A stretch of DNA of 64,000 nt from Streptomyces camelliae (GCF_027625935.1 NZ_CP115300.1:6076001-6140000); one strand, 5' to 3'; counted from the first letter of the stretch, positions 52,812-62,417 are shown. Notes: generated by a model not told the origin, from the letters alone. A program made the numbers and translations.

Positions 52812-53747
52812 ATGGAACCGCAGAAGCCGTCGCCCCAGCCCCGGCAGCCCGAAGGGTGTCTTGTCGTCGCGATCCGTGTCCCGGTGCGGATCGTCGTACT
52901 CGTGCTGGTCGTGCCGGTGCGGATGGTGTGGGACGTGCTCGTCGTCGCCGGACGGTTTCTGCTGGACGCCCTCCTGCGACCGCTCGGGCGGGCCCTGGCG
53001 TGGGCCGGACGGGTCCTGGCGTGGGCCGGGCGGGTCCTGTTCGTCCGGCCCGTCGTGGCTCTCTGGCGGTATGTGCTCGTGCCTGGCGGCACGGTGATCG
53101 GCCGGCTCGCGCGCGTACTCGTCGTCGTACCGGCCCAATGGCTCTACCGCTACGTGCTCACCCCCGTCGGGCGCGCCCTCGCCTGGCTGGGCAGGTATCT
53201 GTTCGTCGTGCCCGCGCGGTGGCTGTACACCCGCGTCCTCGCACCCCTCGCCACCGGCATCGGCCTCGCCCTGTACTGGGTGGTGCGCGTGCTGTTCGTA
53301 CTGCCCGCCCTCGCGCTGTGGCGCTGGGTGCTCACGCCTGTCGGGCGGGTGCTCGCCGTCGTCGCGCGGGAAGTGGGGGAGGCACTCGGGCATGCGTGGC
53401 GGATCGCCGGGCGGATCTCGCGGGCGGTCGGGCGGGTGCTCGCGACCTCCTTCCGGTGGATCTTCGTGGAGCCCGTGCGCTGGGTGTACCGGAGCATTCT
53501 CACGCCCGTCGGGCACGTCGTCCGCGATGTCGTCCTGCGGCCCGCCGCGCAGGGCGCGCGTGCGGTGGGACGGGCCGTCCGCGGCGCGTTGACCAGCGCC
53601 CGGGACGTGGTCCGGCAGGCCCGGGCCGACGTACGGCGGATGCTGTTCGGCGAACCCCGGCAACCGGTCGCGGTGGACCGGCGGGAACCTCAGGAGCCCG
53701 CTGCACGTACTCTTGGTAGCAGTACGACCGCTCTCACGAAGGACTAG
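52812..53747 (+). CDS. Repetitive Arg/Val/Trp-rich membrane-associated protein
   Basis: 311 residues made of about eight degenerate units, each with a hydrophobic Val/Leu/Trp strand or helix and a TPVGRALAW- or LAPLATGIG-like turn with Arg. Examples are RYVLTPVGRALAWLGRYLFV, ARWLYTRVLAPL, LALWRWVLTPVGRVLAVVA and RWVYRSILTPVGHVVRDV. The helices look amphipathic and strongly cationic, suited to lying on or in the membrane. The last 60 residues are polar. It ends four bases before the DUF2344 start. I recall a similar gene at this place in Streptomyces but no known function. Confidence 0.8.
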   Translation: MEPQKPSPQPRQPEGCLVVAIRVPVRIVVLVLVVPVRMVWDVLVVAGRFLLDALLRPLGRALAWAGRVLAWAGRVLFVRPVVALWRYVLVPGGTVIGRLARVLVVVPAQWLYRYVLTPVGRALAWLGRYLFVVPARWLYTRVLAPLATGIGLALYWVVRVLFVLPALALWRWVLTPVGRVLAVVAREVGEALGHAWRIAGRISRAVGRVLATSFRWIFVEPVRWVYRSILTPVGHVVRDVVLRPAAQGARAVGRAVRGALTSARDVVRQARADVRRMLFGEPRQPVAVDRREPQEPAARTLGSSTTALTKD

Positions 53748-53751
53748 GACA

Positions 53752-54579
53752 CTGGGCAAGCGACAGCCCGAAGGCCCGCCGCCCGCACCCGCGGTGCAGC
53801 GCATCCGACTGCGCTACACCAAGCGCGGCCGCCTGAGGTTCACCAGCCACCGAGACTTCCAGCGCGCCTTCGAGCGTGCGCTGCGCCGCGCCGAGGTGCC
53901 CATGGCGTACTCGGCCGGGTTCACGCCGCACCCGAAGGTGTCGTATGCCAATGCCGCACCCACCGGCACGGGCAGTGAGGCGGAGTATCTGGAGATCGCG
54001 CTCACCCAGGCGCGGGATCCGGAGAAGCTGAGGGTTCTGCTCGACGAGTCGCTGCCCACCGGGCTCGACATCGTCGACGCGGTCGAGGCGCGGACCTCGG
54101 GCCTCGCCGACCGGCTGACGGCCTCCGTATGGGAGCTGCGGCTGGACGGCGTGGACCCCGCCGACGCCGGGCGCGCGGTCGAGGCCTTCAACGGGGCCGA
54201 GACCGTCGAGGTGCAGCGCATGACCAAGAACGGTGTGCGCACCTTCGATGCCCGCCCGGCCGTGGTGAGCCTGGAAACAACAGAAACACACAGTTCGCAG
54301 GCTGATAGGCCGAGCGACCAGCCCTGTGCGATACTGCGGCTGGTTGTTCGGCACGTGACGCCTGCCGTACGACCCGACGACGTCCTGTCCGGTCTCCGCG
54401 CCGTGGCCGACCTGGCGCCGCCGGTCCCCGCAGCGGTGACCAGGCTGGCGCAGGGGCTGCTCGATGAAGAGACCGGCACGGTGACCGACCCGCTCGCGCC
54501 CGACCGCGAGGCAACCGGGGCCCTCATGGCCGCACCGGCTGCCGCCGCGACGGCGCCGACGCCGGAAGGTTCCGCGTAA
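53752..54579 (+). CDS. DUF2344 / TIGR03936 family protein
   Basis: 275 residues. RIRLRYTKRGRLRFTSHRDFQRAFERALRRA, PMAYSAGFTPHPKVSYANA, GTGSEAEYLEIAL and LPTGLDIVDAVE are the family blocks. Members are partners of, or fused to, the TIGR03960 radical SAM protein, here displaced to 35198-37159. The family N-terminus GKRQPEG is preceded by CTG (53752), with AAGGA upstream, so a rare CTG start is likely; TTG 53713 in frame is the alternative and would overlap the preceding gene. It lies directly upstream of rne, as usual. Confidence 0.88.
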   Translation: MGKRQPEGPPPAPAVQRIRLRYTKRGRLRFTSHRDFQRAFERALRRAEVPMAYSAGFTPHPKVSYANAAPTGTGSEAEYLEIALTQARDPEKLRVLLDESLPTGLDIVDAVEARTSGLADRLTASVWELRLDGVDPADAGRAVEAFNGAETVEVQRMTKNGVRTFDARPAVVSLETTETHSSQADRPSDQPCAILRLVVRHVTPAVRPDDVLSGLRAVADLAPPVPAAVTRLAQGLLDEETGTVTDPLAPDREATGALMAAPAAAATAPTPEGSA

Positions 54580-54841
54580 GGACGGACGTCGTAGCGCCGC
54601 CCTCGTACTCGGGAGCCACCTGGGTCGGGCAGCGCACCGACCAGAAGACTTTCGCCAGGCCGTACCGACAAGGCGTACGGAACCGGCGAGACAGGACACA
54701 GAGTGCTCCCGTGCGGCGCCCGCGCCCCGGACGGCGGCCATCGCGCATCGCGCGGGCCGCGGACGTCAACGGCGGACGGCCCTTCGAGGCCGTCGCCGGA
54801 CCAGGCGCGGCGCCCGGGAGCCTGACGGGAGAAACGCCCGC

Positions 54842-57800
54842 ATGCTCGAACCGACCGAACCCGTAGTGGGTTCCGAACTGAACACTCCCAGCGACACCCT
54901 GCCGCCGCGCAGGCGTCGCCGTGCCGCCTCCCGCCCGGCGGGCCCGCCCGCTGCGGCCGAGGCACCCGCCGAGGTGACCCTTCCGGCCATACCGGCGGAA
55001 GAGGACGCCGAGGCCGACGAGACCCTTGTCGCCGAGACCGGCGAAGAGGCCGTCGAGGGCGCGGAGGTCACCGAGACCGCTGAGGTCGCTGCTCAGGCGC
55101 CTGCCGCCGAGCCGGCTCCGGCCGCCGGCCGTCCGCGCCGCCGCGCCACGCGTCGGGCGTCCGCCCCGGCGGGAGCGCCTGCTGCCGTCGAGACCGCCGT
55201 TCCCGCTGTCGAGACCGCCGCACCGGCTGTCGAGACCGCCGTTCCGGCCGCGCCCGCCGTCGCCGAGACCGAGCAGCCCGCCGCCGCGGCCGAGGGCGGC
55301 GAGGTCGTCGTCGGCGAGGAGGCCGCGCCGCGCCGCGTCCGCCGCCGGGCCACCCGCACCGTTTCCGCGCCGGCTGCCACCGCCACCGAAGAGGCTTCCC
55401 CGGCCGTAGCGGCCGAGGGGACCGCTGAAGCCGAGCCCGTCGCCGAAGCCGAAGCCGCGCCCGCGGCTCGTCCGCGTCGCCGTGTCGCGCGTCGCGCGTC
55501 CGCGCCCGCCGGTGCTCCCACGGCCGCCGAGGCCGCCGAGCCCGTGGTCCAGGCCACCGCCGTGTCCGGTACGGCCGAGGAGCAGCCCGTCGTCGAGACG
55601 CCCGCTGCCGAAGAAGCCGCTCCCGCCGCGCGTACGCGCCGTCGTGCGACCCGCCGCGCATCCGCGCCCGCCGGTGCGCCCCAGACTGTCGAGTCCGCTC
55701 CCGCGGAGGCTCCTGCCGCCGCCGAAGCCCCCGCGGCTGAAGCCCCCGCGGCCGAGGCCGCCGCTGCCGCCGAGGTGAGCGGTGCCGCCGAGGAGGCCGC
55801 TCCGCGTCGTACTCGCCGCCGGGCCGTCCGCCGGGTGTCCGCGCCCGTCGAGTCCGCCGCAGCGGAAGCCCCGGTCGCCGCCGAACCGGTCGCCGCCCAG
55901 GCGCACACCCCGGAGGTTCCCGTCACCACGCACACCACCGAGCCCGCCACCGCTGCCCAGGAGCCGCGGACCGAGACCACTGCGGCCCCCGCCGAGGAGG
56001 CCGCTCCGCGTCGTGCCCGGCGCCGGGTGGTGCGTGCCGCGTCCGGGTTCTCCGAGCCCCCGCGGGCCGCTCAGGCCGAAGAGCCCGAGGCCGTTGAGGC
56101 CGAGGCGCCGCGCCGGCCCGCCCGGCCCGCCGTCGCCGTCTTCCAGGCGCCGGTGTTCACCGAGCCGAGGTTCCAGACCCCGCAGCGCGCCGCCGCCGAG
56201 GCTGCTGCCGAGGCCGCCGGGGCGGAGGAGACGGAGGAGTACGCGGAGGAGCGTGCCGAGACCGGCTCGCGCCGCCGTCGGCGCCGCCGGGGCGGTGCCG
56301 AGGAGCCGCAGGCCGTCGAGACCGCCGCCGTGGAGGAGGAGACGGAGGAAGCCGAGGAGGCCGCCGAGTCCGTCGAGGACCTCGCCGAGGGCGAGGAGGC
56401 CGACGAGACCGAGGGCGCCGAGGGCTTCGAGGAGTCCGGCTCCCGTCGCCGGCGCCGCAGGGGCGGCCGGCGCCGCCGTCGCGGTGAGGCCGCCGAGGGC
56501 GAAGGCATCGAGGGCGAGGCCGACGAACTGGCCGCCGAACAGGCCGCGCAGGACGCCGAGGACACCGCCGAGCAGGAGGAAGAGGACGCCGAGGAGGCGG
56601 GTGGCGACGAGGCCGTCGGCTCCAGCTCCAGCAGCCGCCGGCGCCGTCGCCGCCGTCGTCGCGCCGGTGACACCGCCCTCGACACCGAGCCCGGCGAGGG
56701 CGATCCGGAGCGTACGGTCGTCAAGGTCCGCGAGCCGCGCAAGCCCAGCGAGCCGTCCGACGAGGTGCAGTCCATCAAGGGCTCGACGCGTCTGGAGGCC
56801 AAGAAGCAGCGCCGTCGCGAAGGCCGCGAGCAGGGCCGCCGACGTGTGCCGATCATCACCGAGGCCGAGTTCCTGGCCCGCCGTGAGGCCGTCGAGCGCG
56901 TGATGGTCGTGCGCCAGTACGGCGAGCGCACGCAGATCGGCGTCCTGGAGGACGGGGTGCTCGTCGAGCACTACGTCAACAAGGAGCAGTCGACCTCGTA
57001 CGTCGGCAACGTCTACCTGGGCAAGGTCCAGAACGTGCTGCCGTCGATGGAGGCCGCCTTCATCGACATCGGCAAGGGCCGCAACGCCGTGCTCTACGCC
57101 GGTGAGGTCAACTTCGAGGCGCTGGGCATGGCCAATGGGCCGCGGCGCATCGAGTCCGCCCTCAAGTCCGGGCAGTCCGTGCTCGTCCAGGTGACCAAGG
57201 ACCCGATCGGGCACAAGGGCGCGCGGCTGACCAGCCAGGTCTCCCTCCCGGGCCGCTACCTCGTGTACGTCCCCGAGGGCTCCATGACCGGCATCAGCCG
57301 CAAGCTGCCCGACACCGAGCGGGCCCGGCTGAAGACCATCCTCAAGAAGATCGTCCCCGAGGACGCGGGCGTCATCGTGCGCACCGCCGCCGAGGGCGCG
57401 AGCGAGGAGGAGCTGCGCCGGGACGTCGAGCGGCTGCAGGCGCAGTGGGAGGACATCCAGAAGAAGGCCAAGAACGGCAACGCGCCGACGCTGCTGTACG
57501 GCGAGCCGGACATGACCGTCCGGGTCGTGCGTGACATCTTCAACGAGGACTTCTCCAAGGTCATCGTCAGCGGTGACGACGCCTGGCAGACCATCCACGG
57601 GTACGTCTCGCACGTCGCGCCGGACCTCGCCGACCGGCTGTCGAGGTGGACCTCCGAGGTCGACGTCTTCGCCACGTACCGGATCGACGAGCAGCTCGCC
57701 AAGGCGCTGGACCGCAAGGTCTGGCTGCCGAGCGGTGGTTCGCTGGTGATCGACAAGACCGAGGCCATGGTCGTGATCGACGTCAACACCGGCAAGTTCA

Positions 57801-59242
57801 CCGGTCAGGGCGGCAACCTCGAAGAGACCGTGACCAGGAACAACCTGGAGGCGGCCGAGGAGATCGTGCGTCAGCTGCGGCTGCGCGACCTGGGCGGCAT
57901 CGTCGTCATCGACTTCATCGACATGGTCCTGGAGTCCAACCGCGACCTGGTGCTGCGGCGCCTGCTGGAGTGCCTGGGCCGGGACCGTACGAAGCATCAG
58001 GTGGCCGAGGTCACCTCGCTGGGCCTGGTCCAGATGACCCGCAAGCGGGTGGGCCAGGGTCTGCTGGAGTCCTTCTCCGAGACCTGTGTCCACTGCAACG
58101 GCCGCGGTGTCATCGTGCACATGGAGCAGCCGAGCGCCGCCGTCGGCGGTGGCGGCAAGCGCAAGAAGCGTGGCAAGGCCGGTGACGTGCACGAGCACGC
58201 CGCCGAGCATGTGCACGAGGCCGCCGTCGTGGCCGTGGAGACCGGTGAGGCCGTCGAGCCCGAGGTGGAGACCGTTGCCGAGGTGGCCGCGGCGGCCGCC
58301 GTGCCGGTCGCGCTGCCCGCGCCCGACTTCGCCCCCGACGAGGAGCTGTACAGCAGCGTCGCCGAGGCGGAGGCGGCGGCCACCCGTGGCCGTACGCGGC
58401 GCCGGGCGAGCCGCCGGGCGTCGGCTCCGGCGGGCGCGCCGAAGGCGGAGCGGGCTCCCCGGGCCGAGAGGACCGCGCGGGCCGAGCGGGCTGAGAAGAC
58501 CGAGGCTGTCGCCGAGCCGGTTGCCGAGGCGCCGGCGGAGGAGACCACCGTGGCGCCGGTCGCCCCGGAGGTCACGGCCGTGGAGACGGTCGCCGAGGTG
58601 CCCGTCGCCGAGCCGTCGGCCGTCGAGGCCCAGGCCGTCCTGGCGGCGTCGGCCGAGACCGAGGCCGTCGAGGAGGCCGCGCCCAAGGGCCGTACGCGCC
58701 GTCGTGCGACCCGCAAGGCGTCGGCGCCGGCCGGCTCCCCGGCGGGGGCCGAGGCGGCCGTGGTGACGGTGTCCGAGGCCGCGCCCGTGGCCGAGGCGCC
58801 GGTGGCCCAGCCCGAGCCGGAGGCCGCGGTGCCGGCGCCGGTCGAGGAGGCGCCCGCCGAGGCCGCCGCCCCGGCCCGCCCGCGCCGGCGCGCCGTGCGC
58901 AAGGCCACCGCGCCGACCGCGTCCGAGGAGACGGCCGTCGTGGTCGTCCCGTCGGCCCCGGCGGAGGAGACGGCCGAGGCGCCCGCGGCCGAAGCGCCGG
59001 CCGAGGCTCCGGCCGAGGAGGCCGCTCCGGCCAAGAAGGCGGCCCGCAAGACCGCCAAGAAGGCCGCGGTGAAGAAGGCCGCCGTCAAGAAGACCGCGGC
59101 CAAGAAGACGGCCGCGAAGAAGACGACGGCCGCGAAGAAGACGACGGCCAAGAAGGCGGCCAAGACCGTCAAGACGGCCGCCGCGAAGGCGACGGCGAAG
59201 AAGACCACCACGGTCTCCGCCACCGTCGCCGACGAGGGCTGA
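54842..59242 (+). CDS. rne: Ribonuclease E/G
   Basis: 1466 residues, longer than E. coli RNase E because of large disordered arms. Residues 1-670 are Ala/Pro/Glu-rich with repeated RRATRRASAPAG-type boxes and later RRRRRRGG patches. The catalytic core (about 675-1090) has the S1 domain (YVGNVYLGKVQNVLPSMEAAFIDIG, starting near 720), the DNase-I-like domain with VVIDVNTGKFTG and DLGGIVVIDFIDM, and the zinc-link CVHCNGRG near 1082. The C-terminal arm ends in histone-like KKAA/KKTA repeats. It initiates mRNA decay and rRNA/tRNA processing; the basic boxes flanking the core probably bind RNA or PNPase. Confidence 0.95.
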   Translation: MLEPTEPVVGSELNTPSDTLPPRRRRRAASRPAGPPAAAEAPAEVTLPAIPAEEDAEADETLVAETGEEAVEGAEVTETAEVAAQAPAAEPAPAAGRPRRRATRRASAPAGAPAAVETAVPAVETAAPAVETAVPAAPAVAETEQPAAAAEGGEVVVGEEAAPRRVRRRATRTVSAPAATATEEASPAVAAEGTAEAEPVAEAEAAPAARPRRRVARRASAPAGAPTAAEAAEPVVQATAVSGTAEEQPVVETPAAEEAAPAARTRRRATRRASAPAGAPQTVESAPAEAPAAAEAPAAEAPAAEAAAAAEVSGAAEEAAPRRTRRRAVRRVSAPVESAAAEAPVAAEPVAAQAHTPEVPVTTHTTEPATAAQEPRTETTAAPAEEAAPRRARRRVVRAASGFSEPPRAAQAEEPEAVEAEAPRRPARPAVAVFQAPVFTEPRFQTPQRAAAEAAAEAAGAEETEEYAEERAETGSRRRRRRRGGAEEPQAVETAAVEEETEEAEEAAESVEDLAEGEEADETEGAEGFEESGSRRRRRRGGRRRRRGEAAEGEGIEGEADELAAEQAAQDAEDTAEQEEEDAEEAGGDEAVGSSSSSRRRRRRRRRAGDTALDTEPGEGDPERTVVKVREPRKPSEPSDEVQSIKGSTRLEAKKQRRREGREQGRRRVPIITEAEFLARREAVERVMVVRQYGERTQIGVLEDGVLVEHYVNKEQSTSYVGNVYLGKVQNVLPSMEAAFIDIGKGRNAVLYAGEVNFEALGMANGPRRIESALKSGQSVLVQVTKDPIGHKGARLTSQVSLPGRYLVYVPEGSMTGISRKLPDTERARLKTILKKIVPEDAGVIVRTAAEGASEEELRRDVERLQAQWEDIQKKAKNGNAPTLLYGEPDMTVRVVRDIFNEDFSKVIVSGDDAWQTIHGYVSHVAPDLADRLSRWTSEVDVFATYRIDEQLAKALDRKVWLPSGGSLVIDKTEAMVVIDVNTGKFTGQGGNLEETVTRNNLEAAEEIVRQLRLRDLGGIVVIDFIDMVLESNRDLVLRRLLECLGRDRTKHQVAEVTSLGLVQMTRKRVGQGLLESFSETCVHCNGRGVIVHMEQPSAAVGGGGKRKKRGKAGDVHEHAAEHVHEAAVVAVETGEAVEPEVETVAEVAAAAAVPVALPAPDFAPDEELYSSVAEAEAAATRGRTRRRASRRASAPAGAPKAERAPRAERTARAERAEKTEAVAEPVAEAPAEETTVAPVAPEVTAVETVAEVPVAEPSAVEAQAVLAASAETEAVEEAAPKGRTRRRATRKASAPAGSPAGAEAAVVTVSEAAPVAEAPVAQPEPEAAVPAPVEEAPAEAAAPARPRRRAVRKATAPTASEETAVVVVPSAPAEETAEAPAAEAPAEAPAEEAAPAKKAARKTAKKAAVKKAAVKKTAAKKTAAKKTTAAKKTTAKKAAKTVKTAAAKATAKKTTTVSATVADEG

Positions 59243-59283
59243 CGCCCGGGTGTGCGGCCGGTCCGACCCGACCGGCCGCACAC

Positions 59284-59520
59284 CGCCGGGAACCGGTGGG
59301 ACCGGCTTCGCGTGACCGCCGACACACCGGTGGGGACAGCTGGGGGTGGCTCCGTGCGACCGCCATCGCACCGGTGGGACCGGCTCCGTGCGACCGGCCG
59401 TACACCGAGGCGGTCGTGCGTGACCGCCGACACACCGGTGGGGACAGCTGGGACCGGCTCCCTGCGACCGGCGGCCGTACACCGGTGCGGTCGGGTCCAC
59501 GTGACCGGCCCCACACCCGC
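59284..59520. repeat. Degenerate tandem repeats between rne and rplU
   Basis: Five units beginning ACCGGTG and containing GACCGGCTCCGTGCGACC-like blocks. A 35-base stretch is repeated exactly (59310-59344 and 59418-59452; both start GCGTGACCGCCGACACACCG). No open frame is conserved through it. The remainder of the 463-base gap holds the rplU promoter and leader. Confidence 0.85.
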
Positions 59521-59530
59521 TGGGCCCGGT

Positions 59531-59559
59531 TTGACCCCCTCGGCCGGGCCCCGTAACCT
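59531..59559 (+). promoter_or_regulatory. Housekeeping promoter of rplU-rpmA
   Basis: TTGACC (59531-59536), a 17-base spacer and TAACCT (59554-59559) closely match the HrdB/sigma-70 consensus. Transcription should start near 59566, giving a leader of about 140 bases. Confidence 0.7.
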
Positions 59560-59607
59560 TGACCGTCGGCGTGTCACTGAGCACGCCACATCCCCGTAAA
59601 CCTCTTC

Positions 59608-59657
59608 CTCCCGGGCGCAAGGCGGGCCGGGAGAGGTCGCCCCTGTGTTGTGGGGCG
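59608..59657 (+). promoter_or_regulatory. Paired hairpins in the rplU leader
   Basis: CTCCCGG (59608-59614) pairs with CCGGGAG (59627-59633), and CGCCCC (59638-59643) with GGGGCG (59652-59657). Ribosomal-protein operons often carry autoregulatory leaders. No known L21-leader motif is claimed. Confidence 0.4.
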
Positions 59658-59705
59658 GCTGGCCTGCGGGGGTGCCGGTTCTGAACGAGCGAAAGAGAGA
59701 TCCGC

Positions 59706-60026
59706 GTGTACGCCATCGTGCGCAGCGGTGGTCGCCAGCACAAGGTTGCTGTCGGCGACATCGTTGAGGTTGACAAGATTTCCACTGCCAAGGTTGGCGA
59801 CACGGTCGAGCTCTCGACCCTGCTCGTTGTCGACGGCGACTCCGTGACCAGCGACCCGTGGGTGCTGGCCGGCATCAAGGTCCAGGCCGAGGTCGTGGAC
59901 CACCACAAGGGCCAGAAGATCGACATTCTGCGCTACAAGAACAAGACCGGCTACCGCCGTCGCCAGGGTCACCGTCAGCAGTACACGGCGATCAAGGTCA
60001 CGTCCATCCCGACGGCCGCGAAGTAA
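59706..60026 (+). CDS. rplU: 50S ribosomal protein L21
   Basis: 106 residues from GTG 59706. [21 protein letters not shown] at the start and the [23 protein letters not shown] signature near the end identify bL21. It binds 23S rRNA. It is co-transcribed with rpmA 14 bases downstream. Confidence 0.98.
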   Translation: MYAIVRSGGRQHKVAVGDIVEVDKISTAKVGDTVELSTLLVVDGDSVTSDPWVLAGIKVQAEVVDHHKGQKIDILRYKNKTGYRRRQGHRQQYTAIKVTSIPTAAK

Positions 60027-60040
60027 AGAGGGACTGAGCA

Positions 60041-60295
60041 ATGGCACACAAGAAGGGCGCATCGTCCACCCGGAACGGTCGCGACTCCAACGCCCAGCGA
60101 CTCGGCGTGAAGCGCTTCGGCGGTCAGGTCGTCAGCGCGGGTGAGATCCTGGTCCGCCAGCGCGGCACCCACTTCCACCCCGGCGCCGGTGTCGGCCGTG
60201 GCGGCGACGACACGCTGTTCGCCCTCCAGGCCGGTGCGGTGGAGTTCGGTACCCACCGTGGCCGCAAGGTCGTGAACATCGTTCCGGTCGCCTGA
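60041..60295 (+). CDS. rpmA: 50S ribosomal protein L27
   Basis: 84 residues. The N-terminus [20 protein letters not shown], which reaches the peptidyl-transferase centre, and [21 protein letters not shown] are the bL27 signature. No N-terminal cleavage extension of the Firmicutes type is present. Confidence 0.98.
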   Translation: MAHKKGASSTRNGRDSNAQRLGVKRFGGQVVSAGEILVRQRGTHFHPGAGVGRGGDDTLFALQAGAVEFGTHRGRKVVNIVPVA

Positions 60296-60346
60296 ACCAC
60301 CTGATCGACCTGATCAAGGGCTGATTCAGCACCGAACGCTTTCGCG

Positions 60347-60386
60347 AGGCGGACCTCACTTCCCGGTCGGGAAGGCGGGTCCGCCT
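60347..60386 (+). terminator. Hairpin between rpmA and obgE
   Basis: AGGCGGACC (60347-60355) pairs with GGTCCGCCT (60378-60386), and TTCCC-GGTC-GGGAA (60360-60373) forms a second stem inside, followed by TT. It probably ends or attenuates the ribosomal unit. Confidence 0.7.
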
Positions 60387-60466
60387 TTCGCGTGTTAAGC
60401 GTGTTGAAGAGAGAAACATCCGTACCCCCCGACCTTCGGCCGGGGACCCCCAGGAGGCACTGAACC

Positions 60467-61915
60467 ATGACCACCTTCGTGGACCGCGTCGAACTGCACG
60501 TCGCCGCGGGTAACGGAGGTCACGGCTGTGCCTCCGTCCACCGTGAGAAGTTCAAGCCGCTCGGCGGCCCGGACGGCGGCAACGGCGGGCGCGGCGGTGA
60601 TGTCATCCTCACCGTCGACCAGTCCGTGACCACGCTTCTCGACTACCACTACTCGCCGCACCGCAAGGCCACCAACGGCAAGCCCGGCGAGGGCGGCAAC
60701 CGCGCCGGCAAGGACGGCCAGGACCTGGTCCTGCCGGTCCCGGACGGCACGGTCGTCCTCGACAGGGCGGGCAACGTGCTCGCCGACCTCGTCGGCCACG
60801 GCACGTCGTACATCGCCGCGCAGGGCGGCCGCGGAGGTCTCGGGAATGCCGCGCTGGCCTCCGCCCGCCGCAAGGCGCCCGGCTTCGCGCTGCTCGGCGA
60901 GCCCGGTGATCTGCAGGACGTCGTCCTGGAGCTGAAGACCGTCGCCGACGTGGCGCTCGTCGGCTACCCGAGCGCCGGCAAGTCCTCGCTGATCTCCGTG
61001 CTCAGCGCGGCCAAGCCGAAGATCGCCGACTACCCGTTCACGACCCTCGTGCCCAACCTCGGTGTCGTCACGGCCGGTTCGACCGTGTACACCATCGCCG
61101 ACGTGCCCGGACTGATCCCCGGCGCCAGCCAGGGCAAGGGCCTCGGCCTGGAGTTCCTGCGGCATGTGGAGCGATGCAGTGTGCTGGTGCACGTGCTGGA
61201 CACCGCGACCCTGGAGTCCGACCGCGACCCGGTCTCCGACCTCGACGTCATCGAGGAGGAGCTGCGCCAGTACGGCGGCCTCGGCAACCGGCCCCGGATC
61301 GTCGTCCTGAACAAGGTCGACGTGCCGGACGGCAAGGACCTCGCCGAGATGGTCCGCCCCGACCTGGAGGCGCGCGGCTACCGCGTCTTCGAGGTGTCGG
61401 CCGTCGCCCACATCGGGCTGCGCGAGCTGTCCTTCGCGCTCGGTGAGCTGGTCGGCGCGGCGCGTGCCGCTAAGCCGAAGGAGGAGGCGACGCGGATCGT
61501 CATCCGGCCCAAGGCCGTGGACGACGCGGGCTTCACAGTCACCCGCGAGGAGGTCGACGGCGAGCCTGTGTTCCGGGTGCGCGGCGAGAAGCCCGAACGC
61601 TGGGTCCGCCAGACCGACTTCAACAACGACGAGGCCGTCGGCTACCTCGCCGACCGGCTCAACCGCCTCGGCGTCGAGGAGCAGTTGATGAAGTCGGGCG
61701 CCCGGGCCGGCGACGGTGTCGCCATCGGCCCCGAGGAGAACGCGGTCGTCTTCGACTGGGAGCCGACCCTGACGGCCGGTGCCGAGATGCTCGGCCGACG
61801 CGGCGAGGACCACCGCTTCGAGGCGCCCCGGCCGGCCGCCCAGCGCCGCAAGGACAAGCAGGCCGAGCGGGACGAGTCGCTGCGCGAGTACGACGACTTC
61901 GACCCGTTCGAGTAG
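60467..61915 (+). CDS. obgE: GTPase Obg
   Basis: 482 residues. The glycine-rich Obg fold comes first ([29 protein letters not shown]), then the GTPase domain (G1 [10 protein letters not shown]3 [10 protein letters not shown]4 NKVD) and the C-terminal OCT domain (about 345-425). An acidic tail ends the protein. In Streptomyces, Obg influences the onset of aerial growth; it also acts in 50S assembly. ATG 60467 lies nine bases after AGGAGG. Confidence 0.97.
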   Translation: MTTFVDRVELHVAAGNGGHGCASVHREKFKPLGGPDGGNGGRGGDVILTVDQSVTTLLDYHYSPHRKATNGKPGEGGNRAGKDGQDLVLPVPDGTVVLDRAGNVLADLVGHGTSYIAAQGGRGGLGNAALASARRKAPGFALLGEPGDLQDVVLELKTVADVALVGYPSAGKSSLISVLSAAKPKIADYPFTTLVPNLGVVTAGSTVYTIADVPGLIPGASQGKGLGLEFLRHVERCSVLVHVLDTATLESDRDPVSDLDVIEEELRQYGGLGNRPRIVVLNKVDVPDGKDLAEMVRPDLEARGYRVFEVSAVAHIGLRELSFALGELVGAARAAKPKEEATRIVIRPKAVDDAGFTVTREEVDGEPVFRVRGEKPERWVRQTDFNNDEAVGYLADRLNRLGVEEQLMKSGARAGDGVAIGPEENAVVFDWEPTLTAGAEMLGRRGEDHRFEAPRPAAQRRKDKQAERDESLREYDDFDPFE

Positions 61916-61922
61916 ACCAGGG

Positions 61923-61971
61923 TCTACGACTGGCCCGGTGTCTACGACTGGACCGTTCTACGACTGGACCG
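61923..61971. repeat. Three copies of a 15-base repeat after obgE
   Basis: TCTACGACTGGCCCG (61923-61937), then TCTACGACTGGACCG at 61941-61955 and 61957-61971. They start eight bases after the obgE stop. Confidence 0.95.
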
Positions 61972-62417
61972 GGGCCTGACGACAGCCGCCGCCCTCGCTG
62001 CGGCGGCTTGATCCCGGCTGGGGCTGCCACCGGGCGGTCTCCGGCAACGTCCGGGGTAATGGACTGCCCGCCGAGCTGGGCGGCCTGCTGGACGCCGTGC
62101 GCGCTCGGTGCGGGCGCCCGCCGGCGGCCGGCCGCACCGAGCTCAGGCGCTCTCTGCCGGGCCCGGACGAGCCGAAGCCGATCGGCCGGTTCGACGCGGC
62201 GGTGGCCGGCCTGGCACGAGGAGGGCGTCTTGAGCGAGGGCCGGTCTCGGAGCCGGCCCTCCCGTGTACCGGCCCCCGCTGTGCGCTGACTGTGAGTGCG
62301 TGGCTACCCAGCGCGTGTCCGGAGGCTGGACCGGCGCGCGCGAGCCGATCCACTTCGCGTAGATTGCCGCACAGGCAGCCGGAATCCCGCGCGGGACACG
62401 AGGGAACAGAGGGCAAG
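61972..62417. other. Intergenic region before proB, with a hairpin
   Basis: A frame open upstream of proB (62097-62417) has no start with a ribosome site and is not called. GAGGGCCGG (62236-62244) pairs with CCGGCCCTC (62253-62261), a terminator-like hairpin that separates obgE from proB. Confidence 0.5.

Noticed and set aside
59284..59520. Repeats between rne and rplU considered as a CRISPR array
   Set aside because: The units vary in length and sequence, spacers are not unique, and no cas genes are present.
54524..59926. An 1800-codon open frame on the minus strand opposite rne
   Set aside because: It is a shadow of the rne frame in very GC-rich DNA; rne has clear S1, catalytic and zinc-link motifs and normal codon bias.
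62097..62417. Upstream extension of proB by 107 codons
   Set aside because: Glutamate 5-kinases begin shortly before VVKVGSSSLT; GTG 62418 has a good ribosome site and a terminator-like hairpin lies inside the extension.
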